64,000 bases of DNA, from assembly GCF_044142105.1 (NCBI RefSeq), contig NZ_JBGTYM010000001.1:62001-126000 (forward strand). Direction: 5' to 3'. Positions 44,018-52,681 of this stretch are shown piece by piece. Position 1 is the first letter of the stretch; every line of letters starts with the position of its first letter. The translations under genes and the position numbers were made by a program. This DNA comes from Pseudogemmobacter sp044142105 (lineage in GTDB: Bacteria; Pseudomonadota; Alphaproteobacteria; Rhodobacterales; Rhodobacteraceae). The notes under the pieces are model-generated. The model was not told the origin of the DNA and made no database searches. It saw only the letters and a program-made list of their open reading frames with translations.

Positions 44018-44667
44018 AGGGCGTGTTGAAACCCGAGGCGGCTGCGGCGATGATCCCGGATGGTGCCAGCCTGATGATCGGCGGCTTCATGGCCGTGGGC
44101 ACGCCCGAACGCCTGATCGACGCTCTGGTCGCGCAGGGCGCGCGCGGGCTGACGGTGATCGCCAATGACACGGCCATGCCGGGAAAGGGGATTGGCAAGC
44201 TGATCTCGGCGGGGTGCGTGGCGCATGTCATCGCTTCGCATATCGGCCTGAACCCCGAGATGCAGGCCAAGATGATCGCCGGAGAGATCGGTTGCGAGCT
44301 GGTCCCGCAGGGCACGCTGGTCGAGCGCATCCGCGCGGGTGGCGTGGGGTTGGGCGGGGTTCTGACGCCAACCGGGTTGGGCACCGAGGTCGAAGCGGGC
44401 AAGCAGGTGGTAGAGGTTCAGGGAAAGCGCTTTCTGCTGGAAACCCCGCTCACTGCCGATTTCGCACTGATCGCGGCGCATACCGCCGATTACATCGGCA
44501 ATCTGAGCTACATGCTGACCGCCCACAATTTCAATCCGATCATGGCTATGGCCGGGCGCAAGGTGATTGCAGAGCCCGACAGCATCGTCCCGGTGGGGGT
44601 GATCGCGCCCGATGCGGTCAAGACGCCGGGCGTGCTGGTCGACCATCTTCTGATCCGCAAAGGGTAG
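44014..44667 (+). CDS. 3-oxoacid/acetate CoA-transferase subunit A
   Basis: A 217-residue alpha subunit of a family I CoA-transferase (AtoD/ScoA type). It shows IPDGASLMIGGFMAVGTPERLIDAL (glycine-rich CoA-binding loop), NDTAMPGKGIGKLI, GCELVPQGTLVERIRAGGVGLGGVLTPTG and YIGNLSYMLTAHNFNPIMAMAG. It works with the B subunit, four bases downstream, to move CoA between a short-chain acid and acetyl- or acetoacetyl-CoA. Confidence 0.92.
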   Translation: MKGVLKPEAAAAMIPDGASLMIGGFMAVGTPERLIDALVAQGARGLTVIANDTAMPGKGIGKLISAGCVAHVIASHIGLNPEMQAKMIAGEIGCELVPQGTLVERIRAGGVGLGGVLTPTGLGTEVEAGKQVVEVQGKRFLLETPLTADFALIAAHTADYIGNLSYMLTAHNFNPIMAMAGRKVIAEPDSIVPVGVIAPDAVKTPGVLVDHLLIRKG

Positions 44668-44671
44668 CGCC

Positions 44672-45325
44672 ATGGATGCCAAGGAACTGATCGCCCGCCG
44701 TGTCGCGCGCGAGATCAAGCCGGGGATGCTGGTCAATCTGGGGATCGGCCTGCCTTCGATGGTGGCGAATTTCGTGCCCGCCGAACGCGGCGTGTTCTTT
44801 CAGGCCGAGAATGGCGTGATCGGGCTTGGCGCCCGCCCGCCCGAGGGAATGGAGGATCGCCACCTTACCGATGCAGGGGGCGGCTTCGTCACCGCCGTTC
44901 CGGGCGCCGTCTCGATCGACAGCGCCATGAGTTTTGGCCTGATCCGGGGTGGGCATCTCGACATGACCGTGCTGGGCGGGCTTCAGGTCGATGAAGAAGG
45001 GCATCTGGCGAATTGGAAAGTGCCGGGCAAGATGGTGCCGGGCATGGGCGGCGCGATGGACCTTGTGACGGGGGCGGCCTGTGTGATCGTCGCCATGCAG
45101 CACGCGGCCAAAGGGCAGTCGAAGATCGTGCCGCGCTGCGTGCTGCCCTTGACCGCGCTGCGCCGGGTCGATCTTGTCGTGACCGATCTTGCGGTCCTGC
45201 GCCCCGGCCCCGAGGGATTGTCCCTGGCCGAGCGCGCGCCGGGCGTCAGCGTGGACGAGATCCTGGCTGCGACCGAAGCGCGGCTGATCGTGCCCTCCGA
45301 GGTTCCCGAAATGCGCGTTGACTGA
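44672..45325 (+). CDS. 3-oxoacid/acetate CoA-transferase subunit B
   Basis: A 217-residue beta subunit (AtoA/ScoB type). The catalytic glutamate that forms the glutamyl-CoA intermediate is Glu46 in VFFQAENGVIGLG. MVNLGIGLPSMVANFVP and GGHLDMTVLGGLQVDEEGHLANWKVPGKMVPGMGGAMDLV are typical. Last of the four tightly packed acyl-activation genes. Confidence 0.92.
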   Translation: MDAKELIARRVAREIKPGMLVNLGIGLPSMVANFVPAERGVFFQAENGVIGLGARPPEGMEDRHLTDAGGGFVTAVPGAVSIDSAMSFGLIRGGHLDMTVLGGLQVDEEGHLANWKVPGKMVPGMGGAMDLVTGAACVIVAMQHAAKGQSKIVPRCVLPLTALRRVDLVVTDLAVLRPGPEGLSLAERAPGVSVDEILAATEARLIVPSEVPEMRVD

Positions 45326-45434
45326 CGCGTCTGGTGATGCGGCCTTGCCCGCTTCAGTCTGGCCAAAGTACTCTGCCGCGATGCCCGGAGGAAACACGAC
45401 ACCAAGGGCGCAATCGCGGCGGGGAGGCCGGCGG

Positions 45435-46295
45435 ATGAGGAAAGCGTTTCTTGCGGAAGACGGCACCCGTCTGGCCTATCGCGACGAAGGCGCGGGCCTG
45501 CCCGTTCTGGCACTGGCCGGCATGACGCGCGACGGGCGGGACTTCGAGTATCTTGCCTGTCACCTGCCCGCTGACATCCGCCTGATCCGGCTTGACAGCC
45601 GGGGGCGCGGAGCCTCTGCCTGGGCCGATTGGCACAGCTATACCGTGGCGCAGGAGGCGCGCGATGCGCTCGCGCTCCTTGACCATCTGGGTCTTGACCG
45701 TGTGGCGGTTGTCGGCACTTCGCGCGGCGGGCTTCTGGGCATGGTCATGGCGGCCTTTGCCAAGGCGCGCCTGACCGGGTTGTGTCTGGTCGATTGCGGC
45801 CCGGTGCTGGAGCGCGCCGGTCTGCAAAGGATCGGCGATTATGTCGGCGTCGTCCCCCCGGTCGCCACTTTGGAACAGGCCGCAGACCGTCTCGCCGCCA
45901 GCCCCGGCTTCCTGAAGGTGCCTACCGAACGCTGGGCGGAAGAGGCGGCCCGGCGATATGTCCAGCTGGAGGGTCGGCTTGGCCTGCCCTATGATCCGGC
46001 GCTGCGGCAAAGCTTCGATGCGGCGCTGGCCGCCCCCACCGCCGATGCCTGGCCGCTGTTCGATGCCTGCGCGGGTCTGCCGCTGGCGCTGATCCGGGCC
46101 GCCAATTCCGACGTGCTGTCGGCAGAGGCCGCGACAGGAATGGCCCGCCGTCGCCCGGATCTGATCCGCGTCGATGTACCGGATCGCGGCCATGTGCCGT
46201 TCCTCGACGAGCCACAGTCGCTGCGCACCATTGCCGCTTGGCTGGATGCCGTGCGGGCCTTCGCGGCGTCTCAGCCCGCCGCCACCGCACCATAG
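45435..46295 (+). CDS. Alpha/beta hydrolase
   Basis: A 286-residue alpha/beta-fold hydrolase. The ATG at 45435 has GGGGAGG upstream; the frame is open back to a TTG at 45318 overlapping the CoA-transferase stop, but the extra 39 residues do not look like the family. Nucleophile Ser in VVGTSRGGLLG, oxyanion-side VLALAGMTRDGRDF, RLDSRGRGASA and catalytic His in VPDRGHVPFLDEP. It may hydrolyse an ester or enol-lactone in the same pathway. Its last 25 bases overlap the end of the convergent phnM gene. Confidence 0.87.
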   Translation: MRKAFLAEDGTRLAYRDEGAGLPVLALAGMTRDGRDFEYLACHLPADIRLIRLDSRGRGASAWADWHSYTVAQEARDALALLDHLGLDRVAVVGTSRGGLLGMVMAAFAKARLTGLCLVDCGPVLERAGLQRIGDYVGVVPPVATLEQAADRLAASPGFLKVPTERWAEEAARRYVQLEGRLGLPYDPALRQSFDAALAAPTADAWPLFDACAGLPLALIRAANSDVLSAEAATGMARRRPDLIRVDVPDRGHVPFLDEPQSLRTIAAWLDAVRAFAASQPAATAP

Positions 46296-47521
46296 GCCAT
46301 CCGGCCCGCGACCAGCGTCTGGCGCACCGCCGGGGCCTGCCCTTCGGGCCAGTCGACCAGCACAAGGTCCGCCCTTTGCCCCACCGCAATCTCGCCGCGG
46401 TCCATCAGCCCCAGCGCGCGGGCCGGGTTGGCGGCGATCAGCGGCCAAAGCCGCTCGAGCGGGGCGACCTTGTCGGCCGTCAGGCGGGCCACGGCAGAGA
46501 GCATCGCCGGGTAATAGTAATCCGAAGCGAGGATGTCGCAGAGCCCTTCGGCGATCATCGCCGCCGCGCCGGGAGACCCCAGATGGCTGCCGCCCCGCGC
46601 CGCGTTGGGGGCGCCGAAGACGATGCTGTCCCCGGCCGCGCGCGCGGCCCGCGCCGTGGCGAGGTTCATCGGAAACTCGCTGATCCGGGCACCAAGCGCG
46701 CGGTAGAAATCACGGGTCTCGGCCCGGGTGTCGTCATGGCTCAGCATCGCGGCTCCGGCCTTTCGACCCAGCGCCGCGACCTCGGCGATCATGGGCGGCA
46801 CGTGCGGGCGGCGTGACCAGATCTCGCGGATCAGATCGACGCAGGCCGCAGTTTCCATCTGCGACCGCTTGGCGCGCAGCTCCATCTTGGCCAGGAAGAC
46901 CGGATTGTCGAAAGACGTCACCGGAAAATCCGGCGCATGCTCAAAGGGGCGGTCCTGTAGGGCGACACTGGGGTCTAGCAGGATCATCGATGTATGATCG
47001 TTGAAGGCGACCGACGGCGTCAGAAGCCCGGCCAGCGCCGCCTCGATCAGCGGAACGGCCTCGAAGCAGAAGCTCTCCCAGCGCAGTTGCAACCGATTCT
47101 CGACCGTCAGGCGCGGCGCGATGCGGGACAGCGTGCCAAGCACATCCCAGCCCATCTGGACCGAGCGCAGCCCAGGCTCCCAGCTCAGCGTCAGGGCGTG
47201 ATAGGCGGTCGCGATGCCGTTCGCCGCAAGCTGTCGATCGGTTTCCAGAAGCGCCGCCTCGACGGGCAGCAGCACGCCGGGGCGCGGCATCAACTGGCGC
47301 TCGAAGGCATCGCCGTGAATATCGACCAGGGCGGGGGCCAGCAGCATGCCCGGCGCTGAAACCCGACGCGCGCCATCGGCGGCGACGTCGATGCCTGTGA
47401 TCATCCCGCCCTCGAGTCGGACAGAGACCCGCGCCAGCCCTCCTGGCATCAGGACCTCGGCACCCTCGATCAGCAGGGCATCTTCGGTCCGGGTCGGGGC
47501 AGTGGGCGGCAAGGCATTCAT
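46271..47521 (-). CDS. phnM: Alpha-D-ribose 1-methylphosphonate 5-triphosphate diphosphatase
   Basis: A 416-residue amidohydrolase-fold enzyme of the C-P lyase pathway that removes pyrophosphate from the ribosyl methylphosphonate triphosphate. The ATG at 47521 is preferred over 47566 for family fit. Metal motif VDIHGDAFERQLMPRPGV (HxD), then FNDHTSMILLDPS, MLSHDDTRAE (His), SEFPMNLATARAARAAGDSIVFGAPNAARGGSHLG and ASDYYYPAMLSA are characteristic of PhnM. No other phn gene is in the window, so this copy is separated from any C-P lyase operon. Confidence 0.9.
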   Translation of the reverse strand: MNALPPTAPTRTEDALLIEGAEVLMPGGLARVSVRLEGGMITGIDVAADGARRVSAPGMLLAPALVDIHGDAFERQLMPRPGVLLPVEAALLETDRQLAANGIATAYHALTLSWEPGLRSVQMGWDVLGTLSRIAPRLTVENRLQLRWESFCFEAVPLIEAALAGLLTPSVAFNDHTSMILLDPSVALQDRPFEHAPDFPVTSFDNPVFLAKMELRAKRSQMETAACVDLIREIWSRRPHVPPMIAEVAALGRKAGAAMLSHDDTRAETRDFYRALGARISEFPMNLATARAARAAGDSIVFGAPNAARGGSHLGSPGAAAMIAEGLCDILASDYYYPAMLSAVARLTADKVAPLERLWPLIAANPARALGLMDRGEIAVGQRADLVLVDWPEGQAPAVRQTLVAGRMAYGAVAAG

Positions 47522-47705
47522 CGGCAGGGCCTTTCTTGTGGCGGGACGTCGATTTTGCGGCCGCACCCGGCGCGACTATAGCGCTTAGGTCACAGCCAGA
47601 TGGCAAGAGCGATCACGCTGTCTCGACAATCGGCGCCGCTTTGCCGAAGGTCGCGCCGCTGAACCCGGTGCCCGGTCGGGCCCGCAAGCTAGGACTGTCC
47701 CGCAT

Positions 47706-48749
47706 TTGTCTCCGTTCCTGCGCATTGTCTTCGGGCTGATCATCGGGGTTGCCGGCGGTGCCTTGTTCCATTGGCTGGCACTGCCGCTGCCTTGGATGCT
47801 GGGCGCGCTGTTCGCCACCATGGCGGCAGCGGTCGGGGGCCTGCCGGTCAAGGGCCCAAAGCGGCTGCGCCCGGCCACGGTTGCCGTGATCGGCGTGCTG
47901 CTTGGATCGCGATTCACGCCTGATGTGCTGGTCGGCGCCGGACAATGGGGCATGACCCTTGCGATCATGCTGGTCTATCTGGCGGTGGTCGGCATGATCG
48001 TCGTGCCCTTCTATCGCCATCTCGGCCGCTTCGACTGGACCACCGCCTATTTCGCCGGAATGCCGGGCGGCCTGAACGAGATGGTCGAGATCGGCGAGGC
48101 GCGCGGCGCCCGCGTCGAGCAGGTGATCCTGGCACAAAGCCTGCGCATCGTGACCGTGATCGCGATGATCGCCGTGTGGTTTCGGATGGTGCAGGGCGCG
48201 CAGATCAGCGGCGCGGCGCGGGCCGGCGCGGAATGGCCGGATTATGCGGATCTGGCGCTGATGCTGGCAGCGGCCGTTTTCGGCAGTCTCATGGGACGGA
48301 AGTTGCGTTTCCCGGCGCCGACCTTCCTTGGCCCCCTGATCCTGTCCGGCGCGTTGCATCTGGGCGGCGTGACCGAAAGCGCGCCGCCCGGGCTTGTCGT
48401 CAATACCGCACAGGTGATCCTCGGCACCGTTCTCGGCTGCCGCTTCGCGGGAATCGGGGCGGCTGCGCTGGGCCGCGCCGGAGTGCTCAGCATGGGAGCA
48501 ACGATTCTGGCTCTTGCCCTGGCCCTGGCGGGCGGTCTTGCCATGCAGGCGGCGACCGGCGTGGGGATGGAACAGGCGCTGCTGGCGCTGGCTCCGGGCG
48601 GGCTGACGGAAATGGGGCTTGTTGCGCTGGCAATCCAGGCCGATGCGGCCTTTGTGGTGCTGCATCACGTTATCCGCATCCTGGCGGTGATCGTGGCGGC
48701 GCCGCTCTTGCATCGCCTTCTGTCGCGGGACGACCCGCCCGCCGCCTGA
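47706..48749 (+). CDS. AbrB-family membrane protein
   Basis: A 347-residue polytopic inner-membrane protein (AbrB/YdaH duplication family, sometimes mislabelled ammonia monooxygenase), about 10 helices in two repeats. It contains LPLPWMLGALFATM, AYFAGMPGGLNEMVEIGEARGA in the first repeat and PAPTFLGPLILSGALHL, LALAPGGLTEMGLVALAIQADAAFVVLHHVIRI in the second. Transport substrate unknown. The start is a TTG at 47706 without a strong ribosome site, so the N terminus is uncertain. It diverges from phnM across 184 bases in which I see no clear signal. Confidence 0.82.
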   Translation: MSPFLRIVFGLIIGVAGGALFHWLALPLPWMLGALFATMAAAVGGLPVKGPKRLRPATVAVIGVLLGSRFTPDVLVGAGQWGMTLAIMLVYLAVVGMIVVPFYRHLGRFDWTTAYFAGMPGGLNEMVEIGEARGARVEQVILAQSLRIVTVIAMIAVWFRMVQGAQISGAARAGAEWPDYADLALMLAAAVFGSLMGRKLRFPAPTFLGPLILSGALHLGGVTESAPPGLVVNTAQVILGTVLGCRFAGIGAAALGRAGVLSMGATILALALALAGGLAMQAATGVGMEQALLALAPGGLTEMGLVALAIQADAAFVVLHHVIRILAVIVAAPLLHRLLSRDDPPAA

Positions 48750-48798
48750 ACGCCCCCCGCGTCGTCCAGGCGCGATCAGCCGGTGGACCGGGTCCCGC

Positions 48799-50196
48799 TC
48801 AATAGCGGCCGGTCAGCTTATTGCCCCAACCGGCCAGCCGCGAGGGCGCGGTGGTGCCCGGCCTGGCCTCGGCCCGGTCGGCGGCATTCAGCAGCGCATA
48901 CATGCCGTGGACGCCCAACCAGCGGAAGGGCTCGGGCTCCCAGTTGCGCACCCGACGGTTGACCCAGGGCAGGGTGGTCAGATCGGTTTGCCGCCCCAGC
49001 GCCAGGTCGGCCAGCGTGCGGCCCGCCAAGTTCGAGGTCGAGACGCCGGTGCCGACATAGCCGCCCGCCCAGCCCCAGCCCTGCGCCGGATCATAGCCCA
49101 CCGTCGCGCACCAGTCCCGTGGCACACCCAGCACACCGCACCAGGCATGGGCGATACGATACCGGGCCGCGGCAGGGAAATGGCGGTGCAGGATCGCGGT
49201 GAGGCGGCGGATCGTCTCGGCATCGGGCGCGCCGTTAGAATCGAGGTTCGAGCCGAAAAGATAGGGCACACCCCGTGCGCCCACGGTGATGCGCCCTTCG
49301 CGCGTGCGCTGGCAATAGCAATATCCATTGGCGAAATCGCCCACGATCTCATGGCCCTGCCAGCCAATCTCGTCCCAGATCTCGGGTGGAAGCGGCTCGG
49401 TCGCGACCTGGGCCGAATTGAGCGGCAACCATTCACGTTTCATACCCGGCAAGCCCGCCGTGAACCCTTCGGTGCAGCGCAGGACGGAGGGCGCGGTCAC
49501 GACACCCCGGTCGGTCGTGGCGCGGCCTTTCTCAAGCCCCGTCACGGTCGTGCCTTCATAGATGGCGATCCCGGCGCGTTCGCAGGCGGCGGCCAGGCCA
49601 CGCACCAGTTTCGCAGGCTGGACGCGGGCGACATTGGTGACGACAAGCGCCCCCAGCGCGCCGGGAATGCGGATACGGGCGGCCATTTCCTCGGCCCCGA
49701 TGCGATGGACCCGGGCCTCTTCGCCCCAGTGGCGGCGGTGCTCGACCTCGGCCCGCATCCGTTGCGCCTGGGCCGGGTTCACCGCGACCAGAAGCTCGTC
49801 GGTGCGCCGGATGTCCGCGTCGATTCCCTGCGCCGCGGCCACGGCGATCACTTCGTCCACCGTTCCGTTCATCGCGCGCACCATGCGGCGTACGGCATCT
49901 TCCGACGTGGCTTCGGCATAGCGGCGGTGGTTCCAGGAGAAGCCGCCCGAGAGCCAGCCGCCATTGCGCCCCGAAGCGCCGAAACCGGCGAATTCCTTCT
50001 CGACCACCACGATGCGCAGCGCAGGCTCGGCCTGTTTCAAATACCAGGCGGTCCAGAGGCCGGTATAGCCCGCGCCGATGATGCAGACATCGGCCTCGAC
50101 ATCGCCCGGCAGCGCGGCGCGGCGGGCGGGCAGGCCGATATCAGCATACCAGAAGGACACATCACCGATACGGTCGGGAGTTTGCGGGCTGGGCAT
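48799..50196 (-). CDS. FAD-dependent amine/amino-acid oxidoreductase (DAO family, PuuB-like)
   Basis: A 465-residue flavoprotein with the FAD loop VCIIGAGYTGLWTAWYLKQ (residues about 37-55), FGASGRNGGWLSGG (a PuuB/glycine-oxidase-type signature) and a C-terminal GWAGGYVGTGVSTSNLAGR FAD-closing motif. Gamma-glutamylputrescine oxidase is the best-known relative. Here it follows a polyamine-type uptake operon and a gamma-glutamyltransferase lies nearby, so an N-acyl or free amine substrate fits. It is separated from the upstream ghrA-like gene by 93 bases with a strong hairpin, so it may be expressed at a lower level or separately. Confidence 0.85.
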   Translation of the reverse strand: MPSPQTPDRIGDVSFWYADIGLPARRAALPGDVEADVCIIGAGYTGLWTAWYLKQAEPALRIVVVEKEFAGFGASGRNGGWLSGGFSWNHRRYAEATSEDAVRRMVRAMNGTVDEVIAVAAAQGIDADIRRTDELLVAVNPAQAQRMRAEVEHRRHWGEEARVHRIGAEEMAARIRIPGALGALVVTNVARVQPAKLVRGLAAACERAGIAIYEGTTVTGLEKGRATTDRGVVTAPSVLRCTEGFTAGLPGMKREWLPLNSAQVATEPLPPEIWDEIGWQGHEIVGDFANGYCYCQRTREGRITVGARGVPYLFGSNLDSNGAPDAETIRRLTAILHRHFPAAARYRIAHAWCGVLGVPRDWCATVGYDPAQGWGWAGGYVGTGVSTSNLAGRTLADLALGRQTDLTTLPWVNRRVRNWEPEPFRWLGVHGMYALLNAADRAEARPGTTAPSRLAGWGNKLTGRY

Positions 50197-50210
50197 GGCT
50201 CTCTCGCAAA

Positions 50211-50245
50211 GGGGGGCGGGGGCAGGTAATCACGGCCCGCCCCCC
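50211..50245 (-). terminator. Ten-bp perfect hairpin between ghrA-like and FAD oxidase genes
   Basis: GGGGGGCGGG (50211-50220) pairs exactly with CCCGCCCCCC (50236-50245) across a 15-base loop, 45 bases after the ghrA-like stop and 15 bases before the oxidase start. It can act as terminator or attenuator. It also lies where it could mask the oxidase ribosome site (GAGAGAG). Confidence 0.5.
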
Positions 50246-50289
50246 AGGCGCCAGCCCCCCGCCAGCGCCGGAAAGCGATTTTCGCAGTG

Positions 50290-51222
50290 TCAGTAGCCGC
50301 GCGACGCGTCGGCGACCGCTTCCGAGGTGCCGGTCGCCTCGAAGCTGCGAATATTCGCAGCGATGACCGAGGCCCCGGTTTCAGCATCGATCATCGAGGC
50401 GATATGCGGAGTCACGCGGATTCTCGGATGAGTCCAGAACGGATGACCAGCGGGCAGGGGTTCGGTGCGGAACACATCCAGTGTCGCGCCGCCGATCTGG
50501 CCACTGTCCAGGGCCGCCAGCAGGTCGGCCTCGACCAGATGGCCGCCGCGCCCGGCATTGATGATCCGTGCACCCTTGGGAAGTTGTGCCATCAGAGCGG
50601 CATCCAGGATGTCGCGGGTCTCGGGGGTCAGTGGCAGCAGGCAGACGAGGATCTCGGTCCGCGCTAGAAAGGCAGGCAGGCCTTCGGCCCCGGCAAAGAC
50701 AGTCACGCCCTCGACCGCGCCGCCCGAACGCGACCATCCCGCGGTGTCGAAGCCTAGGGCCGCCAGGGTCTGCGCGCAGGTCCGCGCGATGTTGCCCAGG
50801 CCCATGACGCCCACGCGACGGCGCGAGGCCAAGGGCGTGACGATCTGTTTCCACACTCCCGCGCGCTGATTGTCGTCGGTGATGCCCAGCTCGCGGTGAT
50901 GGGTCAGCACATGCAGCGCCACATATTCGCGCAGACGCTGGACCATGTCGGGGCCGGTGGTGCGCAGGATTGGAAGATGCTTGGGCAGGTCGGGGTCGCG
51001 CAGCACATGGTCGACGCCCGCTCCGATCGAGACGACGGCCTTGAGGTTCGTGAACTTGGCGATGGCACCCGCTGGCGGTCCCCAGACTGCCGCATATTCC
51101 ACCTTGGCCGGATCGGCAGGGGACAGCATGTCCTCGACAGTGAATTCGGGCAGAAGGCGCGCCAGAAGCGCCACCCATTCCGCGGTTTCCGCGTCATCGC
51201 CCAGATAGACGGCAATCGTCAT
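50290..51222 (-). CDS. ghrA: D-2-hydroxyacid dehydrogenase, glyoxylate/hydroxypyruvate reductase A-like
   Basis: A 310-residue NAD(P)-dependent 2-ketoacid reductase. Dinucleotide loop GVMGLGNIARTCAQTLAALGF, catalytic Arg in INAGRGGHLVEADLLAAL, Glu in FRTEPLPAGHPFW and His in RVTPHIASM are intact. Length and motif spacing match GhrA. It probably reduces a 2-oxo acid released by the neighbouring aldolase. Ten bases separate it from the upstream aldolase gene. Confidence 0.9.
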   Translation of the reverse strand: MTIAVYLGDDAETAEWVALLARLLPEFTVEDMLSPADPAKVEYAAVWGPPAGAIAKFTNLKAVVSIGAGVDHVLRDPDLPKHLPILRTTGPDMVQRLREYVALHVLTHHRELGITDDNQRAGVWKQIVTPLASRRRVGVMGLGNIARTCAQTLAALGFDTAGWSRSGGAVEGVTVFAGAEGLPAFLARTEILVCLLPLTPETRDILDAALMAQLPKGARIINAGRGGHLVEADLLAALDSGQIGGATLDVFRTEPLPAGHPFWTHPRIRVTPHIASMIDAETGASVIAANIRSFEATGTSEAVADASRGY

Positions 51223-51232
51223 CGCTTTCCCC

Positions 51233-51982
51233 TTACGCCTTCAGTCCGGCTTCGATCCCGGACCAAAGCGCACCATATTCATCCACCGTCACCTGCCAGG
51301 CAGCGCCCAGCTCGGCCGCCAGCTTGCGCTCGACGGCGGCCCAGGCCGGCATGATCCAGATCTTGCCCGCGGCCTTGGCGGCAGCAGCAATGCGGCGCAG
51401 ATCGTCGAAATCGGCCTCGGTCTTCATATAGGCGCCGCGCCCGCGCGACAGCGACAGATCGGAGGGGCCGACAAAGACCCCATCGACGGTCGGAAGGGCA
51501 AGGATCTTCTCGATATCCGCCAGCGCCTCGGCGCTTTCGACCATGGGCAGGCAAAGCGTTCCGGCATTCTCGCGGGTGTAATAGTCCTGCGTCACCGCAT
51601 CATAGCGGGCGGGCCGCGTGCCCGAGAAGCTGCGCAGGCCAAGGCCCGGATATTTGGCGGCGGCCGTCACATGGCGCGCATGATCCACATCGCCGATATG
51701 CGGGATGATGACGCCATGGCAACCGATGTCCAGCGCCTGCTGGATCGGGATCGTTTCCGGTCCCAGCACCTTGGCATAGACCTTGGCCCCCAGCGCCCGG
51801 ATCAGTGCGACAAGCTTGTCGGTGCCGTCGAGATCGAAATAGCCATGCTCGATATCCAGCACAAAGCGGCGGCAGCCCAGGCCGAAGGCGATCTCGACCA
51901 GTTGATGATGCGGGGTCGAAAGCCAGACCGCATGGGGCGAAATCGCGGGTGTTTCCGCATAGACGAGGTCAGACACCAGCAC
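51233..51982 (-). CDS. HpcH/HpaI-family aldolase
   Basis: A 249-residue class II, metal-dependent pyruvate aldolase. Landmarks: FVLDIEHGYFDLDG (Glu), GVIIPHIGDVDHARHV, LPMVESAEALADIEKI (metal-binding Glu) and VFVGPSDLSLSRG (metal-binding Asp). The usual first-strand Arg is replaced in a YAKVLG context, so specificity may differ from 4-hydroxy-2-oxoheptanedioate aldolase. It cleaves a 4-hydroxy-2-oxo acid to pyruvate and an aldehyde, or the related 3-hydroxy acid. Its first 14 bases overlap the RraA-like gene. Confidence 0.87.
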   Translation of the reverse strand: MLVSDLVYAETPAISPHAVWLSTPHHQLVEIAFGLGCRRFVLDIEHGYFDLDGTDKLVALIRALGAKVYAKVLGPETIPIQQALDIGCHGVIIPHIGDVDHARHVTAAAKYPGLGLRSFSGTRPARYDAVTQDYYTRENAGTLCLPMVESAEALADIEKILALPTVDGVFVGPSDLSLSRGRGAYMKTEADFDDLRRIAAAAKAAGKIWIMPAWAAVERKLAAELGAAWQVTVDEYGALWSGIEAGLKA

Positions 51983-52655
51983 CCTCCATCCCGTTCTTTG
52001 CCAGCATGGCGCGGATGTCGATCAGATCCTGCAATTTCGCGCCTTTTTCCAGTTTGGCCACCCAGTCGCCTTCCTCGGCCTGATCGGCAAGGGCCGTTTC
52101 GATCAGCCGGTCCAGCCGCGTGGGCGGCAGCACCACGACGCCGCAATCATCGGCGAGAACCGCGTCACCCGGCGTCACCGCGACACCGCCGATATTGACC
52201 GGCACGTTGAAGCCGCCGCCCAGGTTCAGAAGCTTGGTCGTCACGGCCGAAGTGTCGCGCGCCCAAGTCGGCACGCCGGCCTCGCGGATCGCGGCGGGAT
52301 CGGTAACCGCGCCGTCGATCACCACGCCGGCCAGGCCACGGATGCGGGCGACCGCCGCCATGAAGCCTCCCCAGCAGGCCTGGCGGTGGTCGCCCGCGCG
52401 GTCAATCACAAGCAGGTCGCCCGGACGGACCCGGTCCATCGCGTAATACAGAAGCGTGGAGTCGGGGCCGGTGATCTGCACGGTGACCGCATTTCCCGCC
52501 ACGCGTGGCCCAACGATCAGGGGCCGGATGGCGGTATCGACAAAGCCCGCATGGAGATAGTGGCCCAGCGTGGCGGCCTCGACCCTGGCCAGCCTCGCGG
52601 CCCTTTCCGGGGCAAGCTGCGGTGGCAGCGGTTCGATACGATAGATGTCTGTCAT
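51969..52655 (-). CDS. RraA-family protein (4-hydroxy-4-methyl-2-oxoglutarate aldolase-like)
   Basis: A 228-residue RraA-like protein. The ATG at 52655 gives the family N terminus (YRIEPLPPQLAPERAARLARVEAATLGHYLH). Landmarks: LLVIDRAGDHRQACWGGFMAAVARIRGLAGVVIDGAVTDPAAIRE and NIGGVAVTPGDAVLADDCGVVVLP, the metal- and pyruvate-binding sites of HMG/CHA aldolases. In a catabolic operon with an HpcH aldolase and a 2-ketoacid reductase, an aldolase or decarboxylase role is more likely than the RNase E-inhibitor role of E. coli RraA. Confidence 0.87.
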   Translation of the reverse strand: MTDIYRIEPLPPQLAPERAARLARVEAATLGHYLHAGFVDTAIRPLIVGPRVAGNAVTVQITGPDSTLLYYAMDRVRPGDLLVIDRAGDHRQACWGGFMAAVARIRGLAGVVIDGAVTDPAAIREAGVPTWARDTSAVTTKLLNLGGGFNVPVNIGGVAVTPGDAVLADDCGVVVLPPTRLDRLIETALADQAEEGDWVAKLEKGAKLQDLIDIRAMLAKNGMEGAGV

Positions 52656-52681
52656 GGAAGCGTCCTGCGTCTTTAAGGGCG

